DNA of 34,815 nucleotides from Sphingomonadaceae bacterium (lineage in GTDB: Bacteria > Pseudomonadota > Alphaproteobacteria > Sphingomonadales > Sphingomonadaceae), in assembly GCA_030147805.1 (NCBI GenBank), contig JASBUR010000062.1, positions 1 through 34,815 of the forward strand, written 5' to 3'. Made by a program: the position numbers and the translations under genes. This document shows positions 14,449-23,405 of the stretch, one piece after another; within the stretch, counting starts at the first letter, position 1, and each line of letters starts with the position of its first letter. The notes beneath the pieces are model-generated. The model saw only the letters and a list, made by a program, of their open reading frames with translations, ran no database searches and was not told the DNA's origin.

Positions 14449-16680
14449 TCACCAGTTCAGCGCGACGCGTCCATTCGCGGGAACGCGGTATTCGATGCGA
14501 GCGGGATGGCTGCGGTGTACGGGGAGGCTGTCGCCAGCGAGCGTCGTCACGGTGAAGCCGGGAAGCTTCGCCCGTCCGGTGCGCACCAGCGCTAGGCTCG
14601 CCACGCGGCCTTCGCCGCCGCCGAGCTGGAAGGTCAGGGCGCGCTCGCCGACCCGTTCGCTGGCGAGCAGGAAATGATCGCAGAAGATGCGGAACGGCGC
14701 GTTGCTGACGCTGTGGAAGGCGCGGCTGGCGAAGACGAAGGCGGCCCCGGCGCCGTAGATTTCCTGGCCGACCTGCCCGGCCTGCTGCCCGTCAACATAA
14801 AGGTCCTCGACGGGAAAGGAGAGCTCGCGGTCGATATGGCCGTTGGTTTCGCGCTGCTCGTCCGAAATGGCTTCGGCGGGGAGGGCATCGGGGTAGTAGA
14901 ACCAGGCGCGGTCGAGTGCGTAGCGGCAATATTCGCTCAGCAGCAGCCGCACCTCGGGATCGAGCTCGGGGCCGCTGTCCTTGAGATAGCATTCGAACGC
15001 GGCGAAGCTGTCGAAACATTCGTAGAGCGCCATGTAGGGCGCGTCATGGAGCGCGGTCACGCCGAGGAAGTTACGGTAGTGACGCGCGTGGTCGATCTCC
15101 GATTCCCAAATCGCGCAATTGTGGAAGAAGCTGGCGAGGAAGACGTAGCTCTGGCGGAGATAGGTCTCCTCGTTGGTGATGCGCCAGAGGCGCAGGCAGG
15201 CGGCGGCGCCCCAGGCGGTCAGATTGGCCTGATAGTTGAGTTCGAAGCGCATGCCCTTGCTGGCGTCGATTGCGGCGCGTGCCTCGTCGAGGAAGCGCCA
15301 TTCGTCGGTGAGCTCGAATGCCTGGAGCATGACATAGGCGTAGATGCCGCCGACGTCGGTCTGCCCCAGCCCCGCGTCGTCGCGCGCTTTGGTAATCACC
15401 CGGAAGTCGCGGACGTCATATTGGATCGGCCAGCGGTAGCCGAAATGATGCGCCGCCTTGATCCCATAGTCGATCGACTTGCGGAACAGCCGCAGCGCCG
15501 CCCTGTCGCCGTCGATCGCCAGCCGGCCGAGCTGCGACAGCGGGTGATAGAGATACCAGCTGTCGACGGCGTTCTTGTCCTTGTCGCGGCCGACGTTGGG
15601 CAGATAGCGGCGCAGCGTCTTGAGCTTGGAATCGTAGAACTTGCCGACCCCCGCCGCGAGTTCGGCCCCGATCCCGGCCGTCGTCCCGGACCAGACCTCA
15701 TAGTCGCGGATCGTCGCGAGCAGCGACAGCTGCACCATCGAATCGGGATATTCGGCGCCGGTATAGGGGTGGGCGTAGAGATGGCCGTAGTGGCGGATCG
15801 TCGCCTTGGGCGAGGTCGCCAGGTCGGCGAGCGACTTCTCGGCGCGCGCCACCCAGTCGCGATAGTCGCTCGGCGGCTGGGCGATGTGGCGATACGCCGT
15901 GCCGAGCAGCGCCAGATAGCGGCGGGCGACCGCCTGCTCGTCGTCGCCGCTGTCGTCGTGGAACGCCAGATGTGCGTCGGAGATGATCGTCTCCTCGCTG
16001 GCGGGAAGCGGAGCGTCGGGCGGCGTGCCGCGCTGCGGCGGCGTCGGCAGCAGATAACCGATCTCGGGCCAGACGCCGCCGACCGCGCCGTCGGGCTTGG
16101 TCTTGGTCGCAGCGAAATAGCGATTCAGCGAGGTGAGATCCTGCAGGTAGAGCACGCTGCCGAAGTCGGGATCGTCGAGGCGGAAGTAGATCGCCGCGGT
16201 GTTCATGCCGCGCTGCGCCGCCTCAACCCGCCCCCCGGCGCCGAGCGGATCGTCGGCGGCATCGAGCGGGTAGAGGTCGCGCGGCGCGAAGGAGACGAGC
16301 AGCGGGGCGGCGGGGACCAGACTGGTCGTCACGCGGATGGCGAGGATGCCCGTAGCTGAGACGCGAACGACGACGCGGTGACGGCCGATCGCGCTGTCGG
16401 CCTCGATGCGGAAGGCCTCGCCGGCGACCTCGCGGATGACGCGCGCATCATCGCACCCGGCCGGAAAGAAGGCGGCACGCATCGCGATGCCGCCGCGGCC
16501 CGGTCGGCGCACGATCAGCCAGATGGCGTCATGGCCCAGGCGAAGATCGAGCCGGTGGCCACCCAGCGCCAGTTCGCCGAGCGGCCGCATCGTGCCGGCG
16601 GCCATCTCCTTGCGGAGGAGCAACATGCCCGGCGTCGCGCCGGCGTCGCTGGGCAGGGGAGCGGACTTGGGACCGGGCAT
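14449..16680 (-). CDS. Large uncharacterised protein, probable (alpha/alpha)6-barrel glycosidase-like
   Basis: I cannot assign this 743-residue protein to a named family. The ATG at 16680 follows a GAGGGAGAG ribosome site; an in-frame extension upstream looks non-coding. The N-terminal ~270 residues look beta-rich (MRPLGELALGGHRLDLRLG, FRIEADSAIGRHRVVVRV). Residues ~300-650 are rich in aromatic helices with recurring patterns (YGHLYAHPYTGAEYPDSMVQ, NVGRDKDKNAVDSWYLYHPL, GLGQTDVGGIYAYVMLQAF, ANLTAWGAAACLRLW, NEETYLRQSYVFLASFFHN). A short beta-rich end follows. This layout resembles six-hairpin glycosidases. No signal peptide is seen, so a cytoplasmic site is likely. It is the first gene of the cluster with the GH130-like enzyme, which supports a carbohydrate role by context only. 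Confidence 0.75.
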   Translation of the reverse strand: MPGPKSAPLPSDAGATPGMLLLRKEMAAGTMRPLGELALGGHRLDLRLGHDAIWLIVRRPGRGGIAMRAAFFPAGCDDARVIREVAGEAFRIEADSAIGRHRVVVRVSATGILAIRVTTSLVPAAPLLVSFAPRDLYPLDAADDPLGAGGRVEAAQRGMNTAAIYFRLDDPDFGSVLYLQDLTSLNRYFAATKTKPDGAVGGVWPEIGYLLPTPPQRGTPPDAPLPASEETIISDAHLAFHDDSGDDEQAVARRYLALLGTAYRHIAQPPSDYRDWVARAEKSLADLATSPKATIRHYGHLYAHPYTGAEYPDSMVQLSLLATIRDYEVWSGTTAGIGAELAAGVGKFYDSKLKTLRRYLPNVGRDKDKNAVDSWYLYHPLSQLGRLAIDGDRAALRLFRKSIDYGIKAAHHFGYRWPIQYDVRDFRVITKARDDAGLGQTDVGGIYAYVMLQAFELTDEWRFLDEARAAIDASKGMRFELNYQANLTAWGAAACLRLWRITNEETYLRQSYVFLASFFHNCAIWESEIDHARHYRNFLGVTALHDAPYMALYECFDSFAAFECYLKDSGPELDPEVRLLLSEYCRYALDRAWFYYPDALPAEAISDEQRETNGHIDRELSFPVEDLYVDGQQAGQVGQEIYGAGAAFVFASRAFHSVSNAPFRIFCDHFLLASERVGERALTFQLGGGEGRVASLALVRTGRAKLPGFTVTTLAGDSLPVHRSHPARIEYRVPANGRVALNW

Positions 16681-16768
16681 CGTCTCTCCCTCGGGCTTTG
16701 GCGGCCCCGAGGTCCCAACGCGCGGCCCGGCGAAGCGTTTCGGCCGCGTCGCCGCCAGTTCGCGCGGG

Positions 16769-17800
16769 TCAGGCGACCGCGGGCGCGAGGAGGCGGATCG
16801 TGCCGGCGGCGGCGTCGATTTCGGCCGGGATGCCGACCGGCAGCGGATATTGATCGGCGACATGGCCGAACAGCGCGCCCTGGAACGCCGGGACGCCGAG
16901 CGGCGCGAGATGCTGCTGCAGCACCTGCGAGAGCGTGAACCCGCTCGTCGTGCCGCCCGTGGCGCGGCAGTCGGTACATTGCCCGAAGACGACGCCGGCG
17001 ACGCGCCCCAGGATGCCGGCGAGCTTCAGCTGCGTCAGCATCCGGTCGATGCGATATTCGGCTTCGTCGACGTCCTCGAGGAACAGGATCGCGCCGTCGA
17101 AGTCGGGAAGGTAGGGCGTTCCCATCAGCGCGGCCAATACGGTCAGGTTGCCGCCGAGCAGCGGTCCGCGCGCCGTGCCGGGCGTGAAGGTGCGGATCCG
17201 CCCGCTGCGCTGGACGAGCCGGTCGTCGGTCCCGGCGGGCGTTCCGAAGGTCGGGGTCGCGCCGTCGAACGCCACCGCACGGAAGGCGTCCCACGACAGC
17301 TTGCCCCAGGCGCTCGAGGCGTTCGGGCCATGGATGGTGGTGAAGCCCGCCTTGGCGGCGATCGCCAGGTGAAGCGCGGTAATGTCGCTGAAGCCGATCA
17401 GCAGCTTGGGGTTGGCGCGGATCGTCGCGAAATCGAGATGCGGCAGGATGCGGGCGCAGCCCCAGCCGCCGCGCACCGCGAACACCGCGCGCACGCGATC
17501 GTCGGCGAACATCGCGTTGACGTCGGCGGCACGGGCCTCGTCCTCGCCGGCGAGATAGCCATAGCGCGCCAGCAGGTGCGGCGCCGGCTTGGGCACCAGA
17601 CCCATCGCCCTGACCGTCTCCAGCACCAGCGCGAGATCGAAGCTGTCGGCGGTGAAGCCCGCGGGCTCGACGAGGCCGACGATGTCGCCGGCGCGCAGGC
17701 GAGCCGGACGGCGCGGGGCGGGGGCCTTCGGCGCCGCAACCGCCGGGATGGCGGCGAGCGCCGCGATCCCGGCGATGACGCCCCTTCGGTTCGCTATCAT
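16769..17800 (-). CDS. LD-carboxypeptidase (peptidase family S66, LdcA-like)
   Basis: Removes the terminal D-Ala from murein tetrapeptides during peptidoglycan recycling, or acts on related peptides. The 343-residue protein begins with a signal-like stretch ([23 protein letters not shown]), unlike the cytoplasmic E. coli LdcA, so it is probably periplasmic. Family motifs are the [16 protein letters not shown] segment, the nucleophile in [11 protein letters not shown] (S138), the Glu of [15 protein letters not shown] and the His of [15 protein letters not shown]. The start ATG at 17800 overlaps the aroB stop as ATGA, so it is translationally coupled to aroB. An in-frame extension to 18067 lies inside aroB and is rejected. 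Confidence 0.93.
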   Translation of the reverse strand: MIANRRGVIAGIAALAAIPAVAAPKAPAPRRPARLRAGDIVGLVEPAGFTADSFDLALVLETVRAMGLVPKPAPHLLARYGYLAGEDEARAADVNAMFADDRVRAVFAVRGGWGCARILPHLDFATIRANPKLLIGFSDITALHLAIAAKAGFTTIHGPNASSAWGKLSWDAFRAVAFDGATPTFGTPAGTDDRLVQRSGRIRTFTPGTARGPLLGGNLTVLAALMGTPYLPDFDGAILFLEDVDEAEYRIDRMLTQLKLAGILGRVAGVVFGQCTDCRATGGTTSGFTLSQVLQQHLAPLGVPAFQGALFGHVADQYPLPVGIPAEIDAAAGTIRLLAPAVA

Positions 17801-18924
17801 GGCTGCCCTCCTGCCGGGGCGGCGCCGGCGAGCGCACGCCCGAGAAACGCCTCGATCTGCGCCAGCTCGACGTCCTTGGTCACGAACGCCTGGCCGATGC
17901 CGCGCGCGAGGATGAGGCCGAGCCTGCCGCGCTGCATCTTCTTGTCCTGCGCCATGTGGCGGACGAGCGTCGCGGCGTCGGTCGAGAGCCCGATGCCGCG
18001 CGGGTCGGCGGGCAGGCCGGCGCGGGCGACATGTGCCGCGACGCGCTCGGCGTCGGCGCGCGGACACAGCCCGAGCTCGGCGGAAAGGCGAAAGGCCAGG
18101 ACCATGCCGCAGGCGACCGCTTCGCCGTGGAGCAGCGTGTCGGAAAAGCCCGCTTCGGATTCGAGCGCATGGCCGAAGGTGTGGCCGAGATTAAGCAGCG
18201 CGCGCACGCCCGTGGTCTCATGCTCGTCGGCGGCGACGACCTGGGCCTTGGCGCGCACCGCGGCCTCGATCGCCCGCGCCAGCGCCGCCGGATCGCGCGC
18301 GAGGACCGCGTCCAGATGGGCGTCGCACCAGTCGAAGAAGCTGGCGTCGCCGATCAGCCCGATCTTGACGATCTCGGCATAGCCGGCGCGCAGTTCACGC
18401 GGCGGCAGGGTGGCGAGCACGGCGGGGTCGATCAGCACGAGCGACGGCTGGTGGAAGGCGCCGATGAGATTCTTGCCCGCGGCGCTGTCGATCGCGGTCT
18501 TGCCGCCGACCGAGGAATCGACCTGGCTGAGCAGGGTGGTCGGCACCTGCACGAAGCGGCAGCCGCGGCGCAGGATCGCGGCGGCGAAGCCGGCGAGATC
18601 GCCGATGACGCCGCCGCCCAACGCAACGATGAAGTCGCCGCGCTCGACGCCGAGCGCCAGTAGCCGTTCGGTGAGCCGCTCGAGGTGCTGCCAGGATTTG
18701 GTGGCCTCGCCGGGCGGCAGGACGATCGCTTCGACGGTGCGTCCCGAAGCTTCGAGCGCGGTGCGCAGCGCCTCGAGATGCAGCGCCGCGACGGTTTCGT
18801 CGGTGACGACGGCGACGGTCGCCCGTCCGCCGAGCCCGGCGGTGAGCGTGCCGGCTTCGGCGAGCGCACCCGGGGCGATGTGGATCGGGTAGCTGCGGCT
18901 TCCCAGCGCAACGTCAATCTTCAT
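17797..18924 (-). CDS. aroB: 3-dehydroquinate synthase
   Basis: Second step of the shikimate pathway: converts DAHP to 3-dehydroquinate using NAD and a divalent metal in the cytoplasm. The 375-residue protein has all expected blocks: the NAD-binding [46 protein letters not shown], the metal ligands in [10 protein letters not shown] and [11 protein letters not shown], and [10 protein letters not shown]. The start ATG at 18924 lies inside the end of aroK (11-base overlap), and the stop overlaps the LD-carboxypeptidase start by 4 bases. The three genes are therefore read as one tightly coupled unit. The aroK-aroB order is standard in proteobacteria. Confidence 0.98.
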   Translation of the reverse strand: MKIDVALGSRSYPIHIAPGALAEAGTLTAGLGGRATVAVVTDETVAALHLEALRTALEASGRTVEAIVLPPGEATKSWQHLERLTERLLALGVERGDFIVALGGGVIGDLAGFAAAILRRGCRFVQVPTTLLSQVDSSVGGKTAIDSAAGKNLIGAFHQPSLVLIDPAVLATLPPRELRAGYAEIVKIGLIGDASFFDWCDAHLDAVLARDPAALARAIEAAVRAKAQVVAADEHETTGVRALLNLGHTFGHALESEAGFSDTLLHGEAVACGMVLAFRLSAELGLCPRADAERVAAHVARAGLPADPRGIGLSTDAATLVRHMAQDKKMQRGRLGLILARGIGQAFVTKDVELAQIEAFLGRALAGAAPAGGQP

Positions 18925-19471
18925 GGACGGCCTCTGGCTGGAGCGCGGCGAGGATCGCCCTGACGGTGGCGTCGTGCGGCGCCGGGCGGCTTTCGACGTG
19001 GATCGGCGCCTGCGCGTAGATCGGGTTGCGCTTGGCGGCGAGTTCGCTCAGCACCTCGCGCGGATCGCGGTCGCGCAGCAGCGGCCGGTGGCCGCGCCGG
19101 CTGGTGCGTTCGACGAGCGTTTCAATATCGGCGTCGAGCCATACGGCGGTCGCGCGCTCGAGGATCAGCGCGCGCGTCTCGTCGTTGATGAAGGCGCCGC
19201 CGCCGGTCGCCACGACCTTGGGCGTGCCGTCGATCAGCCGGGCGATGACGCGGCGTTCGCCATCGCGGAAATGCGCCTCGCCATAGCGGTCGAAGATCTC
19301 GGAGATCGTCATGCCCGCCGCCTGCTCGATCTCGGTGTCGGCATCGACGAAGGGCAGCCCCAGCCGGCCGGCGAGCCGGCGGCCGACGGTCGACTTGCCA
19401 ACCCCCATCAGCCCGACGAGCACCACCGCCCGGTCCGGGGGTTCGTTCCTATCTTTGGCGTCGCGCTCCAT
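18914..19471 (-). CDS. aroK: Shikimate kinase
   Basis: Phosphorylates shikimate at O3 with ATP. The 185-residue cytoplasmic P-loop kinase shows Walker [18 protein letters not shown], the shikimate-binding [27 protein letters not shown], the VVATGGGAF motif and the [11 protein letters not shown] lid with its Arg residues. The start is set at the ATG at 19471 ([14 protein letters not shown]); an open frame to 19951 is antisense to the divergent genes. No Shine-Dalgarno site is visible, but a TATAGC -10-like box lies 10 bases upstream of the ATG, so the leader is probably very short. First gene of the aroK-aroB-LD-carboxypeptidase unit. Confidence 0.97.
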   Translation of the reverse strand: MERDAKDRNEPPDRAVVLVGLMGVGKSTVGRRLAGRLGLPFVDADTEIEQAAGMTISEIFDRYGEAHFRDGERRVIARLIDGTPKVVATGGGAFINDETRALILERATAVWLDADIETLVERTSRRGHRPLLRDRDPREVLSELAAKRNPIYAQAPIHVESRPAPHDATVRAILAALQPEAVHED

Positions 19472-19481
19472 TGAAGCAGGG

Positions 19482-19510
19482 GCTATACACCGCGCGAGCG
19501 CCGGGCCAAA
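19482..19510 (-). promoter_or_regulatory. Putative aroK promoter
   Basis: Reading the minus strand, TATAGC occupies 19487-19482 (5 of 6 matches to TATAAT) with TTTGGC 17 bases further upstream. The -10 box ends 10 bases before the aroK ATG at 19471, giving an expected leader of only a few bases, which agrees with the lack of a ribosome site. Confidence 0.45.
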
Positions 19511-19546
19511 TCCGGCGTTGCGTATTCGAGCTTTTAAGGTGAGCGA

Positions 19547-19687
19547 ATGGGACGATCGTTGCTTTGGGTGCTGCTGCTCACGCTGGTCATCGTGGTGGGC
19601 GGTTCGGTCTACCTGATGTTCGCCGAACCCGAGGTCGCGACGCAGCGCGTCGAGAAGGTCGTGCCGAATGAGACGCTGGGCCGCTAG
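19547..19687 (+). CDS. Small single-pass membrane protein (46 aa)
   Basis: The product is MGRSLLWVLLLTLVIVVGG, then SVYLMFAEPEVATQRVEKVV and a short PNETLGR end. The first ~25 residues form one transmembrane segment, and the tail is probably periplasmic. An AAGGTGAG ribosome site sits just before the ATG. Its last 20 bases overlap the start of the following 592-residue exported protein in another frame, which argues strongly for translational coupling and a shared role. No function is known to me. It is divergent from aroK. Confidence 0.82.
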   Translation: MGRSLLWVLLLTLVIVVGGSVYLMFAEPEVATQRVEKVVPNETLGR

Positions 19688-21446
19688 GGCGGCGCTCGCC
19701 GCCGGCGTCGCCACCGCGATCGCGCTTCCGGTCATCGGCCAGGAGGCGCCCAAGTCGATCCTTCCCGAGGGCTTCGACGACGCGCCGCCGCCGGTGGTCG
19801 CGCCGCCAGCGCCGCTGCCCGGCAGCGAGCCGGCGCCGTCCGCCTCCCCCGCGCCCGATGCCGGAACGGGCATCCTCGCTCCCGGTACGACCGGCGAAGC
19901 GCCGGTCGTCGTCCGCGACGACCCGCTCCTGCGCGCGCCGCAATCGCGCAACGTCGATTTCGTGGGCTGGCTGTCGCCGCGCGCCGGCGGCTACGGCCCC
20001 GACACCTTCGCGGGCAGCAGCGGCCGATTCCTCGACGGGCTGCTGCGGCGGCTCGACGCGCCGGTCGCCTCGCGCTGGGCGCATATCGTGCTACGGCGTG
20101 CGCTGCTGTCCGAAGTGCCGACGCCGTCGGGCGTCCGCCCCGCCGACTGGGTTGCCGAGCGCGCCTGGGCGCTGGTGCGGATGGGTGAGGTCGATGGCGC
20201 CAAGCACCTGGTCGCGGCGGTGCCCGTCGATCGCTATACGCCGCGCCTCTATGCCGCCGCGGCGCAGGCGCATCTCGCCTCGGGCGATGTCCTCGGACTG
20301 TGCGCGCTCAGCGCCACTGCGGTGACGATCTCGAAGGAACCGATGTGGCCGCTCGCCAACGGGCTGTGCGCGGCGCTCGAGGGCGATGACCTTACCTCGG
20401 CGACGACCTTCGACGCGATGCGCGACCGCGAGGCCGCAGACCCGTTCGACATCGGCCTCGCCGAGCGGCTGGCGACCGCCGCCTCGGGTTCGGGCCGCGC
20501 CGCCAACGTCGAATGGGGCGAGGTCTCGAGGCTCACCGTCTACCGTTTCGGCATGGCGAGCGCCGGTGGCGTGGCAGTTCCCGAGGATCTCGTCGAGCGG
20601 GCGTCGCCCGCGGTGAAGGCATGGCTGCTGCGCAGCCCGTCGGCGTCGCTCGAAAGGCGGCTCGCCGCCGCGCCGACCGCCGCGGCGCTCGGCGTCGCCT
20701 CTGCCGCCGAACTGGCGCGCGTTCATTCGGCCTATGCGGCCGAGATGGACCCGTTCGCGTTCGAGGCCTCGCCGAGCGGCCAGCTGCGTGCCGCCTATGT
20801 CGCGCGTTCGGCCGACGCGCGGCTGGCGGCGATGCGCACGCTGTGGCAGCGGGGCGGGACGGGCCGCAGCGGCTTCGGGGCGAAGATCCTGACCGCGCAG
20901 GCGGCGGCGCGCTTCCCGGTCGCCGCCGATCATGTCGAGGCGGCGCCCGAAATCGTCGAAAGCGCGCTCACTGCTGGCTACACCGCTGCGGCAATGCGCT
21001 GGTGGCCGCTTGCCGAGGATGCGGGCGGCAGCGCGCGCGACCGCGTCTGGGCGTTGCTGGTGCTCGCCGATCGCGGCAACCGCGTGCCCGTCGACACCGG
21101 GCGCTTCGACGACTGGGCGGCCGGCGAGAAGAGCCGCGTCGGCGATGTCCGCGCCACCTATCGCGCCCAGCTGATGGCAGCGGCGATGAGCGGCCTCGGC
21201 CATGGCGGCGACTGGGACGAGCTGCTCGACGATCTCGACGTCGCGCCGCTCGCCAACGCCTGGACGCGCCGGATCGACGCCGCCGCGGCAGGCGGCCGCG
21301 TTGGCGAGGTGGCGGTACTCGCGGCGACCGGGCTGCAGCATGGTGTGCCGCCGCGGCATCTGCAGAAGATCATCGCCGCCTACCGCCGCGTCGGACTGCA
21401 GAACGAGGCGCGCATGCTGGCCGTCGAGGCGCTGACGCGAAGCTGA
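19668..21446 (+). CDS. Large exported helical hypothetical protein (592 aa)
   Basis: I recognise no named family. The N-terminus is a signal peptide (RRWAARAALAAGVATAIALP, then VIGQ). A Pro/Ala-rich low-complexity linker (APPAPLPGSEPAPSASPAPD) follows. From residue ~110 the protein is almost all alpha-helical, with Ala/Leu-rich amphipathic repeats reminiscent of TPR/SEL1-type solenoids (ADWVAERAWALVRMGEVDGA; RLYAAAAQAHLASGDVLGL; PRHLQKIIAAYRRVGLQ). It is probably periplasmic. The start codon lies inside the 46-residue membrane protein gene (20-base overlap), and xerD follows after 19 bases. The pair could form a small envelope complex; that is inference from the overlap only. Confidence 0.85.
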   Translation: MRRWAARAALAAGVATAIALPVIGQEAPKSILPEGFDDAPPPVVAPPAPLPGSEPAPSASPAPDAGTGILAPGTTGEAPVVVRDDPLLRAPQSRNVDFVGWLSPRAGGYGPDTFAGSSGRFLDGLLRRLDAPVASRWAHIVLRRALLSEVPTPSGVRPADWVAERAWALVRMGEVDGAKHLVAAVPVDRYTPRLYAAAAQAHLASGDVLGLCALSATAVTISKEPMWPLANGLCAALEGDDLTSATTFDAMRDREAADPFDIGLAERLATAASGSGRAANVEWGEVSRLTVYRFGMASAGGVAVPEDLVERASPAVKAWLLRSPSASLERRLAAAPTAAALGVASAAELARVHSAYAAEMDPFAFEASPSGQLRAAYVARSADARLAAMRTLWQRGGTGRSGFGAKILTAQAAARFPVAADHVEAAPEIVESALTAGYTAAAMRWWPLAEDAGGSARDRVWALLVLADRGNRVPVDTGRFDDWAAGEKSRVGDVRATYRAQLMAAAMSGLGHGGDWDELLDDLDVAPLANAWTRRIDAAAAGGRVGEVAVLAATGLQHGVPPRHLQKIIAAYRRVGLQNEARMLAVEALTRS

Positions 21447-21465
21447 TGGCCCCGGCGCGACGCTC

Positions 21466-22350
21466 ATGAGCCACGTGTCGGACCGCGAGGCGATCGCGCT
21501 GTTCCTCGACATGCTGATGGCCGAGCGCGGCGTGGCGGCGAACACGGTATCCGCCTATGAACGCGACCTGCGCCAGGCGAGCGAGCTGCTCGGCGGCCGG
21601 CTTGCCGGCGCCGACGGCGCGGCGCTGGCGCGGCTGGGCCACGAATGGCGCGACTTGGCGCGCGCCTCGGTCGCGCGCAAGTCGTCGGCGCTGCGCCGCT
21701 TCTTCGGCTTTCTGCTCGACGAAGGTCACCGCGCGGATGATCCGTCGCGCGAGCTCCCACGGCCCGGCACCGCGCGCCCGCTCCCCAAGACGTTGTCGAC
21801 CGCCGACATCGACCGGCTGTTCGAGGTGCTCGAGCGCGCCGAGGACACGCCGGCCAACCGCCGCCGCAGCGCGCTGGTCGAGCTGCTCTACGGATCGGGC
21901 CTGCGCGCCACCGAACTGGTCTCGTTGCCGCGCCGCTCGATCCAGCCGGCGCGGCCCTATGCGGTGCTGCGCGGCAAGGGCGACAAGGAGCGGCTGGTGC
22001 CCGTGGGCGCGCGCGCGCTGGCGGCGGTGGCGGCGCACGCCGAGCTCGTGCCCGCCGACGCGCGTTACCTGTTCCCCTCGGGCGCCGGGCACCTGTCGCG
22101 GGTGCGGCTGTTCCAGATCGTCAAGGCGCTCGCCGCCGAGGCCGGCATCCCGCCCGATCGGATCAGCCCGCACGTGCTGCGTCACGCCTTCGCGACGCAC
22201 CTGCTCGACGGCGGCGCCGACCTGCGCGCGCTGCAGATGATGCTCGGCCACGCCGACATCGCGACGACGCAGATCTACACGCACGTCCAGTCGAAGCATC
22301 TGGTCGAGCTCGTGCGGTCGAAGCATCCGCTGGCGGACCCGAAGGAGTAA
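21466..22350 (+). CDS. xerD: Site-specific tyrosine recombinase XerD
   Basis: Resolves chromosome dimers at dif together with XerC and FtsK. The 294-residue protein has the N-terminal SAM-like DNA-binding domain (FLDMLMAERGVAANTVSAYE) and a complete catalytic set: R147 (GSGLRATELVSL), K171 (GKGDKERLVPV), H236 and R239 (HVLRHAFATHLL), H262 (MLGHADIATTQ) and nucleophile Y271 (IYTHV). The context with accA and aroK/aroB is chromosomal, with no integrase-associated att site, so XerD rather than a phage integrase is the best call; XerC is the main alternative. Confidence 0.93.
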   Translation: MSHVSDREAIALFLDMLMAERGVAANTVSAYERDLRQASELLGGRLAGADGAALARLGHEWRDLARASVARKSSALRRFFGFLLDEGHRADDPSRELPRPGTARPLPKTLSTADIDRLFEVLERAEDTPANRRRSALVELLYGSGLRATELVSLPRRSIQPARPYAVLRGKGDKERLVPVGARALAAVAAHAELVPADARYLFPSGAGHLSRVRLFQIVKALAAEAGIPPDRISPHVLRHAFATHLLDGGADLRALQMMLGHADIATTQIYTHVQSKHLVELVRSKHPLADPKE

Positions 22351-22352
22351 CC

Positions 22353-22371
22353 CCGCGCCCGCCCGGCGCGG
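22353..22371 (+). terminator. GC hairpin after xerD
   Basis: CCGCGCC (22353-22359) and GGCGCGG (22365-22371) form a perfect 7-bp stem with a 5-base loop, two bases after the xerD stop. No T-run follows, so it may be an inefficient terminator or a 3'-end stabiliser. Confidence 0.35.
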
Positions 22372-22404
22372 AAGGGCGTGGCGCGCGCGTCCCAACCCGC
22401 TTTG

Positions 22405-22433
22405 TTGACGCTCAAACGCATCGCGCCTATCCC
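22405..22433 (+). promoter_or_regulatory. Sigma-70-like promoter of accA
   Basis: TTGACG (22405-22410), a 17-base spacer and TATCCC (22428-22433) form the best housekeeping promoter match in the window. The -10 box ends six bases before the accA ATG at 22440, so transcription would begin at or next to the start codon. Confidence 0.65.
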
Positions 22434-22439
22434 GCGCTC

Positions 22440-23396
22440 ATGGTCACTTTCCTCGAATTCGAGAAGCCGGTCGCGGAGCTCGAAGCCCGGATCAAGGAGC
22501 TCAAGGCGTCGGCGCCGGAGGGCGGCGTCGACATCGGGCCCGAGGTCGAAAAGCTCGAAGCGAAGGCGGCGAAGCTGCTGCGCGACACCTATGCCAAGCT
22601 GTCGCCATGGCAGAAGACGATGGTCGCGCGCCACCCGATGCGGCCGCATTTCAAGGATATCGTCGGCCGGCTGATCGAGGGCTTCACGCCGCTCGCCGGC
22701 GACCGCAAGTTCGGCGAGGACGCGGCGATCCAGGGCGGGCTCGGGCGCTTCCGCGGCCGCTCGGTGATGGTGATCGGCCATGAGAAGGGGTCCGACACGG
22801 CCAGCCGGATCAAGCATAATTTCGGCATGGGCAAGCCCGAGGGCTATCGCAAGGCGGCGCGGCTGATGGAACTCGCCAGCCGCTTCAACGTGCCGATCGT
22901 CAGCTTCGTCGACACCTCGGGCGCCTTCCCCGGCGTCACCGCCGAAGAGCGCGGCCAGGCCGAGGCGGTGGCGCGGTCGACGCAGGCCTGCCTGTCGGTG
23001 AGCGTGCCCTTCGTCTCGGCGATCGTCGGCGAGGGCGGCTCGGGCGGCGCACTGGCGCTCGCGACCGCCAACCGTATCATCATGTTCGAACATTCGGTCT
23101 ACGCGGTGATCTCGCCCGAGGGCTGCGCCTCGATCCTGTGGCGTACCGCCGACAAGGCGGCCGACGCCGCCGAGGCGATGAAGCAGACCGCGCAGGACCT
23201 GAAGCGGCTGGGCGTCATCGACACGATCGTCGAGGAGCCGCTCGGCGGCGCGCATCGGGCGCCTGAAGCGGCGATCGACCGGTTGGGCGATGCGCTCGCG
23301 CACGAGCTCACGCTGCTCGACGGGCTCCCACCGCAGCAGCTCCGAGCCGACCGGCGCGCCAAGTTCCTTGCGATGGGCCGCAGCGCCGCGGCCTGA
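22440..23396 (+). CDS. accA: Acetyl-CoA carboxylase carboxyltransferase subunit alpha
   Basis: Forms the carboxyltransferase with AccD and makes malonyl-CoA for fatty-acid synthesis in the cytoplasm. The 318-residue protein follows AccA end to end: FLEFEKPVAELEARIKEL, WQKTMVARHPMRPH, GDRKFGEDAAI, MVIGHEKG, NFGMGKPEGYRKAARLM, FVDTSGAFPG, IVGEGGSGGALALA and YAVISPEGCASILW. No ribosome site precedes the ATG; the promoter at 22405-22433 predicts a leaderless message. Confidence 0.98.
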   Translation: MVTFLEFEKPVAELEARIKELKASAPEGGVDIGPEVEKLEAKAAKLLRDTYAKLSPWQKTMVARHPMRPHFKDIVGRLIEGFTPLAGDRKFGEDAAIQGGLGRFRGRSVMVIGHEKGSDTASRIKHNFGMGKPEGYRKAARLMELASRFNVPIVSFVDTSGAFPGVTAEERGQAEAVARSTQACLSVSVPFVSAIVGEGGSGGALALATANRIIMFEHSVYAVISPEGCASILWRTADKAADAAEAMKQTAQDLKRLGVIDTIVEEPLGGAHRAPEAAIDRLGDALAHELTLLDGLPPQQLRADRRAKFLAMGRSAAA

Positions 23397-23405
23397 CCGG
23401 CGCTG

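Noticed and set aside
14674..16359. 561-residue plus-strand frame antisense to the large cluster protein
   Set aside because: Typical GC-rich antisense shadow with no recognisable domain; the minus-strand frame has a clear start signal and ordered composition.
16769..18067. Longer N-terminus for the LD-carboxypeptidase
   Set aside because: The extra 89 residues lie inside aroB and are Arg-rich; the ATG at 17800 gives a proper signal peptide and an ATGA overlap.
21466..22350. Phage or integron integrase
   Set aside because: No attachment site, cassette or phage gene nearby; surroundings are housekeeping genes, so XerD fits best.
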